Of a stretch of 64,000 nt of DNA, positions 36,684 to 46,300 are shown one piece after another; position 1 is the first letter of the stretch, and each line of letters starts with the position of its first letter. The translations under genes were made by a program, and so were the position numbers. The notes under the pieces were generated by a model. It did not search any database, was not told the DNA's origin, and was given only the letters and a program-made list of their open reading frames with translations. This stretch comes from Bacteroidales bacterium (GTDB lineage: Bacteria > Bacteroidota > Bacteroidia > Bacteroidales > CG2-30-32-10). The stretch is from positions 1 to 64,000 of the forward strand of contig DAOQAK010000005.1 in NCBI GenBank assembly GCA_035353855.1, written 5' to 3'.

Positions 36684-37157
36684 ATGCCTAAAAAATTAAA
36701 ACTCGATTCAAATTTTGATAATGACTATACTTTGCTGGGCATTGCTTCGCATCACCGCGATTATCGGCTGATTTGGGCCTTGAATGAAAAAATGCAACTG
36801 CGAATGTCGAAAATGGATAACCTGAAAGTGTTCAATGATAAGAAAAATGAACTCCAGGAATTTTCACTTTATTATTTCGACGAACCCCAAACATTTAAAT
36901 CGTATTATTTCATAACTAATCTTGGCGAGCAGGGATTTCTTTTTCCAGAATACAAACAAATGAATTTTTTCCTTCTGATAAAAGGTAATGTGACCGAAGC
37001 CATAAAAAATGAAATGGTAAAAGATATTTATTCGTTGGGCATAGTGCTAACGGTTCATACAATAACTTTGAGTACAATTAAGAGTATAAATAATTTTTTC
37101 TCCGACCTTGAATTACACATGCTTGATATTGGAAAGAAGACAAAAGAGAAGAAATAA
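36684..37157 (+). CDS. IPExxxVDY family protein
   Basis: A 157-residue cytosolic protein of the IPExxxVDY family, which is restricted to Bacteroidota and has no established function. The region DYTLLGIASHHRDYRLIWALN at the start and the signature around FLFPEYKQMNFFLLIKG (here FPExxxMNFF, a variant of the family's namesake motif) identify it. Its position right after rnc is a conserved feature of the phylum. The C-terminus is Lys-rich (DIGKKTKEKK). The tRNA-Leu gene begins 60 bases downstream. Confidence 0.85.
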   Translation: MPKKLKLDSNFDNDYTLLGIASHHRDYRLIWALNEKMQLRMSKMDNLKVFNDKKNELQEFSLYYFDEPQTFKSYYFITNLGEQGFLFPEYKQMNFFLLIKGNVTEAIKNEMVKDIYSLGIVLTVHTITLSTIKSINNFFSDLELHMLDIGKKTKEKK

Positions 37158-37216
37158 TACCGAATGAAATTTTTTCACCTGAAAAAAATAATTAAATTTG
37201 CACACCTTAAATTTAC

Positions 37217-37300
37217 GCCCGGATGGCGGAATAGGTAGACGCGTTGGTCTCAAACACCAATGATAGCAATATCGTGCCGGTTCGATTCCGGCTTCGGGTA
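37217..37300 (+). tRNA. tRNA-Leu (anticodon CAA)
   Basis: Folds as a class II tRNA. Acceptor arm GCCCGGA / TTCGGGT (with a G1-T72 wobble as written), D arm GGCGGAATAGGTAGACGC, anticodon stem TTGGT / ACCAA with loop CTCAAAC giving anticodon CAA, a long variable arm (TGATAGCAATATCG), and the T arm GCCGG-TTCGATT-CCGGC. The 3' CCA is not encoded. The long variable arm and the anticodon fit leucine. A strong terminator follows 7 bases later. Confidence 0.93.
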
Positions 37301-37307
37301 CAAGAGC

Positions 37308-37341
37308 TAAGACCTTTGATTTTCAAGGGTCTTATTTTTTT
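37308..37341 (+). terminator. Rho-independent terminator after tRNA-Leu
   Basis: A 12-bp stem TAAGACCTTTGA / TCAAGGGTCTTA with a TTT loop and a run of seven T. Confidence 0.92.
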
Positions 37342-37820
37342 GAGAACAAATAAATATAATGCTACCCATATATTCCATTATACAAAATATTTTTTTCATG
37401 GGAAAAGTTAACCGTATATTTTGTAAAAATTTTCTGATAGCCTTGTCCTGATATCTATCTATTGATAGCGCGTATGCCAATGGTTCATGTGCGTTTAGCG
37501 TAGCGTAAAGCGTGTAAAAAAGGTCATTCTAAGTTTACGTGGGTCATTCTGAGTTTATCGAAGAATGGAGCGTTGGCTAAGTGGTCAATGGTTGTAAGGT
37601 GTGGCAACTGGTTAAGTCGAAGGTTATTAGGTTAAGGTTGTATCTCCATCAACAAAATTTTCAATTTAATATTTTCTATTTTCAATCATCAATTTGCTAT
37701 TATTTTTTCAAAAATTTTAAGAATGAGTAACAAGTATTTTTACCTGTTTTTTTAGGTATTTATACTGAAGTAAAATATTATATGATAAATGGTAATTTTG
37801 TTTGGTTCATTAATTTATAT

Positions 37821-37876
37821 GTTATACTCGTTCTTATCAGGTTTGCAAAAGCAAAACTGTTTAGAACGAGTTATAC
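37821..37876. repeat. 56-bp palindromic module next to repeat copy 2
   Basis: Arms GTTATACTCGTTCT and AGAACGAGTTATAC are imperfect inverted repeats that continue inward (CAGGTTTGC against GCAAAACTG) around an AAAA loop, about 20 of 26 positions pairing. Its right end shares TTATAC with the left end of the 57-bp repeat that follows. Confidence 0.7.
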
Positions 37877-37927
37877 CGTACAGAAAACAAAAAATATTTT
37901 TGCAAACCTTTTTTCTGTCGGTATAAA
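37871..37927 (-). repeat. 57-bp palindromic repeat, copy 2 (inverse orientation)
   Basis: On the minus strand it matches copy 1 at 27439-27495 at 53 of the 55 central positions and has the same length, with the same ends TTTATACCG and CGGTATAA. Flanking bases beyond these ends do not match, which fixes the element's limits. Confidence 0.8.
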
Positions 37928-38048
37928 TAAATTTTTTAACACAAAAAATAAATTTTATTGTAGGGGTAAAATAATTTTTTTGTGTATTAGTATAAAAATA
38001 AACTAAGAAAATAATCAAAGCCTAATTATAAATTTAAAAACAAAAAAA

Positions 38049-38870
38049 ATGAAAAAGAAAATGCGCATATTTTTATTAACGGTAACCATACTTACATCCA
38101 TTGTATTACAACCCGGATGTAAAAAAGATCACGGTGATGTTCCAACAATTCCTCCTAAGTCTGCATTTGTAATGGAATTTTCTGCCCTGGATTCGAATAA
38201 TACAGGAGGAAAGTTTTTTGGAAAAGTTGATTCAGTAGGGCAGTATAGCAATTATCTTTTTGCCGCAGGAAATGTTTGTGTTTGGAATGTTATTATAAAT
38301 GTTGGTCTTGCTGTTCCTGTAGCTTCTTTTGTACATGCATTCGGTTACCAGGCTGAATGGAATAACAGTGCAGACTGCTGGGAATGGAAATATGATTATA
38401 CAGTTATTACTACCTATTCGGCAAAACTTCAGGCTAAAGTTACCGGGAATACAGTTCATTGGGAAATGTATATTTCCAAACAAAATGATTTCCAGGATTT
38501 CCTTTGGTATTCGGGCGATTCGCAACTTGATAATACCGAAGGTACATGGACACTTTATGATAATCCTATAAGTAATAAAGAACTTCTTGGAATAGTTTGG
38601 CATAAGGATGATATAAATGGAACAGCTGATATTACTTATACCAATATTGTTCCCGGTGGTGCTGAAAATGGTGGTTATATCTCCTATGGAATAACAACAG
38701 ATACTACTTACAATGCATACTATAATATTTATAACAAAGGGAAAAATAATCTTACAAGTATCAAGTGGAATGTTGCCAATAAAAACGGTCAGGTAAGCGA
38801 CTCATTACATTTTGGCGATAATGTTTATCATTGCTGGGATGAAAATTATATGAACACAAATTGCCAGTAA
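38049..38870 (+). CDS. Putative lipoprotein of unknown function
   Basis: The N-terminal signal has the lipobox LQPGC with Cys24 followed by KKDHGDVP, so the protein is a probable outer-membrane or periplasmic lipoprotein. The mature part is about 250 residues, rich in aromatic residues, Asn and Tyr, with beta-strand-like segments (WNVIINVGLAVPVASFVHAF, DCWEWKYDYTVITTYSAKL, VHWEMYISKQNDFQDF). I recognise no family. It stands alone, and ends just before a strong terminator. Confidence 0.65.
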   Translation: MKKKMRIFLLTVTILTSIVLQPGCKKDHGDVPTIPPKSAFVMEFSALDSNNTGGKFFGKVDSVGQYSNYLFAAGNVCVWNVIINVGLAVPVASFVHAFGYQAEWNNSADCWEWKYDYTVITTYSAKLQAKVTGNTVHWEMYISKQNDFQDFLWYSGDSQLDNTEGTWTLYDNPISNKELLGIVWHKDDINGTADITYTNIVPGGAENGGYISYGITTDTTYNAYYNIYNKGKNNLTSIKWNVANKNGQVSDSLHFGDNVYHCWDENYMNTNCQ

Positions 38871-38900
38871 GAATTATCGGATTGAAGATAAATATCTCTA

Positions 38901-38931
38901 AAATAAGCCTGAATTTTTTCAGGCTTATTTT
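38901..38931 (+). terminator. Bidirectional Rho-independent terminator
   Basis: A 13-bp stem AAATAAGCCTGAA / TTCAGGCTTATTT with a TTTT loop. A- and T-rich arms provide U-runs in both directions, so it can end both the lipoprotein gene and the converging minus-strand gene at 39000. Confidence 0.85.
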
Positions 38932-38999
38932 ATGATTAACATCTACGGTTGACCCAAAAGTTACTGCTTAAAAAAATTTGCTAACTCAATAAAATTAAC

Positions 39000-40067
39000 T
39001 CATTTGCTTATAATAATTTTTCCTGATTTTATTTTTCCTGATTTATTGTAAACATTCAGTAAGTAAAAACCATTTTTTAAATTATTTATCGAGATATTTA
39101 TAATTGAATTATTCTCGAATTCTGTAGATAGAATTTCCTTTCCTGTGTAATCAAATAATTTACTTTTTATTTCTGAATTTTTTGGATTGTAAATTTGAAT
39201 TTTATTAGTAACTATAGTTGAAAAAATATTTATGCTCTTTTCTTTTTCAGTTAATGAGTTTGATGAAGTTGTATTAACTCTTGTCCAGTCCACTTTTGTA
39301 CTGTCTGTTCCGTAATATTTAATATTCACCAAAGCATTTCCAATAGTATTTGTATAAAATGTATAGTAGCGCTGATCAATAGTATTAACGCGCTGTACAG
39401 CCGATAGCCACCCAATATATTTTACTCTAACCCAGGTACTGTCATTAGTTATTTTTCTCATGTTTTGTCGTAGCGCAGGAAACGAACCATCGGGTGTTAT
39501 TACTGTTCCCCATGCATCAATAGTGGAAGTGATGTAATTATGTTCAACTTGCCTTACCGTATCTACATTTAAGCCCAGGTAAGTTTTTCCATAGTAGATC
39601 TTCTGATTAAAATAACTTGTATCAGTAAACGAAGTATTGAATGTTGTGGGAAAAGTAAGCATGGTTTCGGTATTACTATATACAACAGCTGCAATAACGC
39701 CGTTTCCGACAAGGTCGCCTGTTGCACCTAAAAGCTGAACAGATGATGAAGTACTTTTTAAATACGGATTGATAGAATCGTTAATAACCGCACAAATATT
39801 GGCTTGCGGAAAGTTTGAACTTAAACTTCCTGTGGTAGCAGGGTCAACAAAATGTATTGTAATTGTAGTGTCGGCCTGAAGTGCTGAAAAATCCCAAACC
39901 TGGTTGCCGCCAGTATTTCCGGGTGTAATAGATGTTCCGGGCGATTTGTCGGTTGCCTGATTCAGGGTGGTTCCAATACTAGCAAAATCGGTTTGCGAAA
40001 TTGTAATCTGTGCATTTATGTTAATGCACGTTACAAATAAAATAATAAATGAGATTAATTTTTTCAT
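39000..40067 (-). CDS. T9SS type A sorting domain protein of unknown function
   Basis: A signal peptide (MKKLISFIILFV..., cleavage near NINAQ) is followed by a ~260-residue beta-rich region (QITISQTDFASIGTTLNQA, GGNQVWDFSALQADTTI) seen in several secreted Bacteroidota proteins but without a known function. The C-terminal ~80 residues are a T9SS type A sorting domain (NKIQIYNPKNSEIKSKLFDY, LKNGFYLLNVYNKSGKI, ending KIIISK), so it is probably secreted across the outer membrane and attached or released there by the SprA-containing system encoded at 43-50 kb. Transcribed alone. Confidence 0.82.
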   Translation of the reverse strand: MKKLISFIILFVTCININAQITISQTDFASIGTTLNQATDKSPGTSITPGNTGGNQVWDFSALQADTTITIHFVDPATTGSLSSNFPQANICAVINDSINPYLKSTSSSVQLLGATGDLVGNGVIAAVVYSNTETMLTFPTTFNTSFTDTSYFNQKIYYGKTYLGLNVDTVRQVEHNYITSTIDAWGTVITPDGSFPALRQNMRKITNDSTWVRVKYIGWLSAVQRVNTIDQRYYTFYTNTIGNALVNIKYYGTDSTKVDWTRVNTTSSNSLTEKEKSINIFSTIVTNKIQIYNPKNSEIKSKLFDYTGKEILSTEFENNSIINISINNLKNGFYLLNVYNKSGKIKSGKIIISK

Positions 40068-40262
40068 TGGGGTGTGTGATTAAATTAACGCAATAAATGT
40101 ATAGAATATCAATAAATTAATTTGTAAAAAAAATCAGAATTTTTACAAATTAAAAATTTTATTTGATGAGAAAGTTAATATTCAATTCAAACTGTAAGTT
40201 TAACTTTTGAAATGTAGAAAAATATAAATAGAATAACAGTTAAAAAATAATTTAAGATTGTA

Positions 40263-40955
40263 TTAATTGTTATTTTCTTCCATTAACTTTTTAACCAGTT
40301 CAGGAACACCTGTTCCAGCCTTTTCTTTAATGATAGTTAAATTTCTTACTGCAACAGCAGCAGCTTTCGGGTCGATTAAATATTTTGGAACATGATGTGG
40401 AACATAATTCAGCAATCCTGCTGCGGGATATACATTTAATGATGTTCCTATTACTATGAATATATCTGCTTTTTCAGATAGGTGAGCTGCTGGAACGATA
40501 TTAGGAACGGCTTCGCCAAACCATACTATATGTGGACGTAGCTGAGAACCATTCTCGCATTTATCACCTTTTTTTAATTCCCATCCATCAATTTCATAAA
40601 TTAAATTTTCATCAACACTGCTTCTTGCTTTTTTAAGTTCACCATGAAGATGCAGTATTTTCGAGCTTCCTGCGCGTTCGTGCAGGTCATCAACATTTTG
40701 TGTGATGATGTGAACATCGAATTTTTTTTCAAGCTTTGCAAGTGCATAGTGAGCAGCATTAGGCTTTACATCATATAATTGTTTTCGGCGTTGGTTATAA
40801 AATTCAAGAACCAAATCCTGGTTATTTAACCATGCATCGTAAGTGGCAACATCTTCAATACGGTATTCTTCCCACAAACCATCTGAATCGCGAAACGTTT
40901 TTATCCCGCTTTCAGCGCTAATACCTGCTCCTGTAAGAACAACAATTTTTTTCAT
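40263..40955 (-). CDS. NAD-dependent protein deacylase (class III sirtuin)
   Basis: Removes acyl groups from protein lysines using NAD+; cytosolic. NAD-binding motif VVLTGAGISAESGIKTFRD at the N-terminus, then QNVDDLHERAGS and the catalytic His in LHGELKKARS, and HIVWFGEAVP, IGTSLNVYPAAGLL. The Tyr and Arg that mark class III desuccinylases are present in FYNQRRKQL. The four zinc-binding Cys of most sirtuins are missing: the zinc-ribbon region (SSVDENLIYEIDGWELKKGDK) keeps only one Cys. Its promoter is 10-40 bases upstream on the same strand; it diverges from the malic enzyme gene. Confidence 0.9.
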   Translation of the reverse strand: MKKIVVLTGAGISAESGIKTFRDSDGLWEEYRIEDVATYDAWLNNQDLVLEFYNQRRKQLYDVKPNAAHYALAKLEKKFDVHIITQNVDDLHERAGSSKILHLHGELKKARSSVDENLIYEIDGWELKKGDKCENGSQLRPHIVWFGEAVPNIVPAAHLSEKADIFIVIGTSLNVYPAAGLLNYVPHHVPKYLIDPKAAAVAVRNLTIIKEKAGTGVPELVKKLMEENNN

Positions 40956-40966
40956 AAATGTTTTTT

Positions 40967-40996
40967 CAAAATTAAAAAAAGTTAACCAGATTCAAA
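40967..40996 (-). promoter_or_regulatory. Bacteroidota-type promoter for the sirtuin gene
   Basis: On the minus strand TTTG (40996-40993), 18 bases, then TAATTTTG (40974-40967). The start codon is at 40955, so the leader would be only about 5 bases. Confidence 0.65.
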
Positions 40997-41080
40997 AAAC
41001 TTATATACTTTTAGATTTTCAGAAAAATTGTACTTTTACACTTTCCTGTACTTGTAAAACAAACAAAAAAATATAAGAAT

Positions 41081-42538
41081 ATGGAACCTATTAAATTAAA
41101 CCTGGAAAACCTGGACAAAGCTTTTCCTGATAATTTTACGCAAGAACAAATTGCTAAGGCAAAAACTCTTTTTTTAAAAAAACTTGCTGAAAGTGCTCAT
41201 AAGTTTTATGAAGGAAAAATCCAAACCATTCCTAAAGCACCGGTACCGGGTTTTAATTGGTTTAATGTATGGTACACTCCGGGTGTATCAAAGGTTTCTA
41301 CAGATATCAGGGATAACAATAATGCTTCTTTTGAATTAAGTAACCGGGGAAATCTTGTGGCTGTAGTAAGCGATAGTACACGCGTTTTGGGTGATGGCGA
41401 TTGCACACCTCCGGGGGGATTAGGAGTTATGGAAGGTAAAGCGTTCCTGATGAAGTATCTTGGCGGAATTGATGCGGTTGCATTATGTGTTGACAGTCGT
41501 GATAAAAACGGGAAAAACGATCCTGATAAAATTATCGATTTCGTAAAAATGTGTCAGCATAGTTTTGGCGCAGTTAATTTGGAAGATATTTCCCAGCCAA
41601 ATTGTTTTAAGGTTCTTGATGTTTTGCGTGAAGAATGTGATATTCCTGTATGGCATGATGATGCACAGGGTACAGCATGTGTTACTCTTGCCGGTTTGAT
41701 TAATGCATTGAAACTGGCTAAAAAATCAATAAAAGATGTAAAAATTGTTTTCATGGGTGCAGGTGCATCAAATACAACTATAGCCCGTTTGATTATTACA
41801 GATGGTGGCGACCCTAAGAAAATGGTTATGTTCGATACGAAAGGTTCTCTGAATACCGATAGGGAAGATATTCGCAAAGACACCCGTTTCTATCGTAAAT
41901 GGGAATTATGCGAGCAAACTAATCCTAATAAAATAAAAACTATTGAAGAAGCGATGAAAGGCGCTGATGTGCTTATTTCATTAAGTACACCGGGACCTGA
42001 TACCGTTAAGCCGGAATGGATTCGCAGCATGGCTCCGAAAGCAATAGTGTTTACTTGTGCCAATCCGATACCTGAAATTTATCCTTATGCAGCAAAAGAA
42101 GCAGGAGCATTTATAGTTGCTACAGGTCGTGGCGATTTTCCAAACCAGGTAAATAATTCAATAGGATTTCCTGGAATTTTAAAAGGAGCCCTTCTTGTTA
42201 AAGCAAAAAAAGTTACCGATAATATGGCTATTGCTGCTGCACATTCATTGGCCGATTATGGCGAAAGAAGAGGAATAAATCCTGAGAACATTGTTCCAAC
42301 CATGAGCGAAGCCGGTGTATTTCCTGAAGAAGCTGCCGATGTGGCAATGCAGGCTATTAAAGACGGTGTTGCACGTGTAAAAATTTCACGCGAAGAAGCT
42401 TTTGCAAAAGCTGATGCCGATATAAAACAAGCACGTGCCATGACCGAAACATTGGTTGATAAAGGTTATATAAAGCAACCATCACAGGAAATGTTACAGG
42501 AAGCCATTAGCTGGGCAGTTAATCAGGTTAAGAAATAA
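41081..42538 (+). CDS. NAD(P)-dependent malic enzyme
   Basis: Oxidatively decarboxylates malate to pyruvate and CO2, making NAD(P)H in the cytosol. The malic-enzyme N-terminal domain contains NWFNVWYTPGVSKVSTDIRDN and VWHDDAQGTACVTLAGLINAL; the NAD-binding domain begins with KIVFMGAGASNTTIARLII. STPGPDTV and CANPIPEIYPYAAKEAGAFI are also typical. It has only the malic enzyme part (485 residues), without the phosphotransacetylase-like extension of MaeB. In Bacteroidota the gene is often upstream of ruvA and sprA, as here. Coenzyme specificity is not determined. Confidence 0.93.
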   Translation: MEPIKLNLENLDKAFPDNFTQEQIAKAKTLFLKKLAESAHKFYEGKIQTIPKAPVPGFNWFNVWYTPGVSKVSTDIRDNNNASFELSNRGNLVAVVSDSTRVLGDGDCTPPGGLGVMEGKAFLMKYLGGIDAVALCVDSRDKNGKNDPDKIIDFVKMCQHSFGAVNLEDISQPNCFKVLDVLREECDIPVWHDDAQGTACVTLAGLINALKLAKKSIKDVKIVFMGAGASNTTIARLIITDGGDPKKMVMFDTKGSLNTDREDIRKDTRFYRKWELCEQTNPNKIKTIEEAMKGADVLISLSTPGPDTVKPEWIRSMAPKAIVFTCANPIPEIYPYAAKEAGAFIVATGRGDFPNQVNNSIGFPGILKGALLVKAKKVTDNMAIAAAHSLADYGERRGINPENIVPTMSEAGVFPEEAADVAMQAIKDGVARVKISREEAFAKADADIKQARAMTETLVDKGYIKQPSQEMLQEAISWAVNQVKK

Positions 42539-42567
42539 ATATTAATAAAGTATTTTATTAGTATTTT

Positions 42568-42614
42568 CAACACCCAATAATAAACATCTCGATATCATTG
42601 ATTATTGGGTGTTG
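42568..42614 (+). terminator. Hairpin after the malic enzyme gene
   Basis: A perfect 14-bp inverted repeat CAACACCCAATAAT / ATTATTGGGTGTTG with a 19-base loop. The T-run is poor (TTAATG), so termination may be partial, or the hairpin may mark the leader of ruvA-sprA. Confidence 0.55.
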
Positions 42615-42658
42615 TTAATGTAAGTACTAAAAAGAGTTATAAATAAAATTAAGAATAA

Positions 42659-43261
42659 ATGTTTTCATACATTGAAGGTTTACTTGTTGAAAAAAGTCCT
42701 GCACTTGCAGTAATCGACTGTGGTGGCGTTGGGTTTAAACTGAATATCTCTTTGAATACCTATTCACAATTAAAGGAAATCAACCTGAAATGTAAATTAT
42801 TTACACATCTTGCTATTAAATCAGAAGCTACCAACCCTGTAGGACTTGTATTATACGGCTTTTTCACTGAAGATGAGCGTTCGCTTTTTCAGGAACTGAT
42901 ATCAGTGAATGGAGTAGGATATAATACTGCAAGATTAATATTATCATCATTAACAACAAATGAAACTGTTTCAGCAATTTCTAATGGCGATATTTTAACG
43001 TTTAGAAAAGTAAAGGGAATAGGTGAAAAGACGGCTCAAAGAATAATTATCGAATTGCGTGATAAAATTTCTAAAATTTCAGGTTCCAAAGAAATTTTAA
43101 CATCAGTAGGCAATACTTTAAGTAATGAAGCGTTAACTGCATTAATTATGCTTGGTTTTAACCGCAATGCTGCATTAAAAGCAATTGATAAAGTTATTAA
43201 GAACGAAGGAGTTAACATTACACTGGAAGATATTATTAAGCAGTCGTTAAAACTTTTATGA
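42659..43261 (+). CDS. ruvA: Holliday junction branch migration protein RuvA
   Basis: Binds Holliday junctions and loads RuvB helicase in recombination and repair. Residues ~1-62 are the OB-like domain (MFSYIEGLLVEKSPALAVIDCGGVG region), followed by helix-hairpin-helix domain II with LISVNGVGYNTARLILSS and FRKVKGIGEKTAQRIIIELRDK, and the small C-terminal domain III (ALTALIMLGFNRNAALKAID). The 200 residues match the family. It ends with TGA 43 bases before the SprA gene, with which it is probably co-transcribed. Confidence 0.96.
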   Translation: MFSYIEGLLVEKSPALAVIDCGGVGFKLNISLNTYSQLKEINLKCKLFTHLAIKSEATNPVGLVLYGFFTEDERSLFQELISVNGVGYNTARLILSSLTTNETVSAISNGDILTFRKVKGIGEKTAQRIIIELRDKISKISGSKEILTSVGNTLSNEALTALIMLGFNRNAALKAIDKVIKNEGVNITLEDIIKQSLKLL

Positions 43262-43304
43262 ACAAATTACCGTATAAAATGTTTAAGCTGAACAGTAAAA
43301 AATT

Positions 43305-46300
43305 TTGGTAAGAATATTAAAATATCTGGTTCAATTTTTCACCCTGGCATTTTTATTTTTAATTGTCTGGGGATCGAACGCTGCTTTTATTAGTGGCAAT
43401 TACGAGAAACTTATTACACCCCCCGATACAATTCCTGATGACACCACTCTTCAATATCCATTTAACCAGGGATACAATTATCCATTTGATGGAAACCAGG
43501 ATGACCATTCGTTATATTTACATAATCCTTCAAATATTTCCGACAGCGTAATTTATGATCCCGAAACAAATACATATATTTTTAAAAATTCTGTTGGTAA
43601 TTATGATATCAATCCACCAAACAGTATGTCGTTTGAAGATTATTCAAAATATGATATTGATAAATCATTAAAAGAATACTGGCAAGAAAGAAATGCAACT
43701 AGCGGACTTGGTGGGTCAAAATCCGGAATTCCAAAAATACATGTAGGAGGTTCTGCATTTGAAGGTATCTTCGGAAGTAACACTATTGATATTCGTCCGC
43801 AAGGTTCGGCAGAATTGATTTTTGGATTAAATGCGATGCGTCGTGATGATCCTTCACTGGACGTGAAACAAAAGAAAACAGCCAATTTCGATTTTCAGGA
43901 AAAAATTCAGATGAATGTAACTGCAAAAATCGGTGACAAGATTGAGCTTGGTACAAGCTATAACACCGAAGCAACATTTGAATTTGAAAATAAAATGAAA
44001 TTAGCCTATGAAGGGAAAGAAGATGAAATTGTAAAACTTATTGAAGCCGGTGATGTTACGCTTCCTTTGAACAGCACCCTGATTTCAGGAAGCCAAAGTC
44101 TTTTCGGATTAAAAACCAAACTTCAATTTGGTAAAACTACATTAACTAACGTTTTTTCGCAGCAAGAAAGCCAGACTTCAACAATTGAGGTTTCAGGTGG
44201 AGCTCAAACCAACGACTTTGATGTAAAAGCTGACCAATACGAAGAAAATAAACATTTCTTTATTGCTCAATATTTTCGTGATAAATATAATGATGCTTTA
44301 AAAGAATTACCTATTGTTAATTCCAATATTAATATTACTAAAATAGAAGTATGGGTTACAAATATTGGAGCTGCAACAACAGATAACAGGAATATAGTGG
44401 CATTTATGGACCTTGGAGAACATAATCCATATAATTCTTCTGTTATTAGTCCTTATACAGATTTTCCTCCTTCTAATAAATCTAATAACCTGATGACAGA
44501 TTTGATAGATACTTCTAAAATCAGGAATATTAATTTGGTTAATTCATATCTTGGAAGCAGCCCGTTTTATTTTATTTCAGGTCAGGATTATGAAAAGGTA
44601 GAGCTTGCACGAAAACTTTTACCAACAGAATATAGTTTCAATAGCAAGCTAGGTTTTATTTCACTTAATTCATCATTGAATGCAGACCAAACACTGGCTG
44701 TAGCATATCAATATACAATAGTTGGAAGTGATTCAGTATACCGGGTTGGTGAATTTTCAACAGATTTGGCAGACCCAAATGCTTTAGTTGTAAAGTTATT
44801 GAAAAGCACTTCGCTGAATACTAAAATTCCTTTATGGAAATTAATGATGAAAAATGTTTATTCTATTGGAGCCTACCAGGTAAACAGTGAAGATTTTAGA
44901 TTAAATGTTGTTTATACCGCTGCGGAGAACGGTATCCCTGCTGGTTTCTTTACTAGTGGCAATGTAAGTGGTATTGCAATAATTAAATTGCTTAATCTCG
45001 ATAATTTAAATACACAACTTGATCCAACTCCCGATGGAGTGTTTGATTTTATTGATAAAGCAGCTACAGAAGGTGGAACAATTCAAGCTTCCAACGGACG
45101 AGTATATTTTCCTGTACTTGAACCCTTCGGAAAAGATTTAAGAGCGCTTTTTACCGACCAGGCTATTGCCGATAAATATTGTTTTGATTCCTTGTATACT
45201 TTAACAAAGACAGGCGCACAGCAATATCCGGATAAAAATAAATTCAACATCCAGGGAACTTACAAATCATCATCAAGTTCAGAAATATCATTGAATGCAA
45301 TGAATGTTCCTCAGGGTTCGGTAAAGGTTAGCGCCGGTGGAATTCAACTTACCGAAAATGTTGATTATACCGTTGATTATACTTTAGGTCGTGTAAAAAT
45401 TATTAATGAAGGAATTTTAAATTCAGGTACACCTTTACAAATTTCTCTTGAAAATAATTCGGCATTCAGTATTCAAACTAAAACTTTAATGGGTACACAT
45501 ATTGACCATGTTGTGAATAAAAATCTTACACTTGGCGGTACGATACTTAATCTAACTGAAAGACCAATTACCCAAAAAATAAATTATGGAGATGAACCTA
45601 TTTCAAATACAATTTGGGGGCTGAATGGAACTTATGAAAAAGAATCAAATCTTATTACCAGGATGGTTGATCTTTTACCATTCTACAGTAGTAAAACGCC
45701 TTCTAAAGTTTCGCTCACAGGTGAATTTGCACACTTGATTCCCGGTCATGCCCGTGCTATAGGTAAAACAGGAACTTCTTATATTGATGATTTTGAAGGA
45801 AGCAAATCGTCAATTGATATGAAGAATATAAGCTCGTGGTTTCTTGCCAGTACACCCCAGGATTTTAATACAAATGGTGCATTATTTCCCGAAAGCAAAT
45901 TAAATACGGGTTTAGCATATGGATATAACAGGGCAAAATTCTGCTGGTATGTTATTGACCCCTTGTTCGTAAAAAACAGTAATCTTACGCCAGATCATAT
46001 TACAAAAGATGACCAGTCAAATCATTATGTTCGAATGATTTTAGAAACGGAGGTTTTCCCTAAAAAAGAAAGTTCTACCGATCAGCCAACTTCTCTGGCT
46101 GTTTTAAATCTGGCATATTATCCGGGTGAAAGAGGTCCATATAATTATGATGTGAATCCAACGGTATATTCCGATGGATGTAATTCCGATGGAAAACTTA
46201 ATAATCCTGAAACGAGATGGGGAGGTATCATGCGTAAAATTGAAACTACTGATTTTGAAAGCACAAACATGGAATATATTGAATTCTGGATGATGGACCC

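Larger units (their letters stand above)
37342..38048. other. Gene-free region with several repeat types
   Basis: About 700 bases without a supported gene. At 37521-37566 it holds a tandem GTCATTCTAAG / GTCATTCTGAG tract with TTTATCGAAGAATG, a kind of dispersed repeat. At 37821-37876 and 37871-37927 are two abutting palindromic modules (listed separately). Small frames overlapping these on both strands are products of the palindromes. No clear promoter for the lipoprotein gene at 38049 was found. Confidence 0.6.

Noticed and set aside
37821..37927. Integron attC-type recombination sites
   Set aside because: The palindromes lack the GTTRRRY/RYYYAAC core boxes and there is no integrase or cassette array.
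37782..38018. Overlapping small frames on both strands before the lipoprotein gene
   Set aside because: They are produced by the palindromic modules there and mirror each other.
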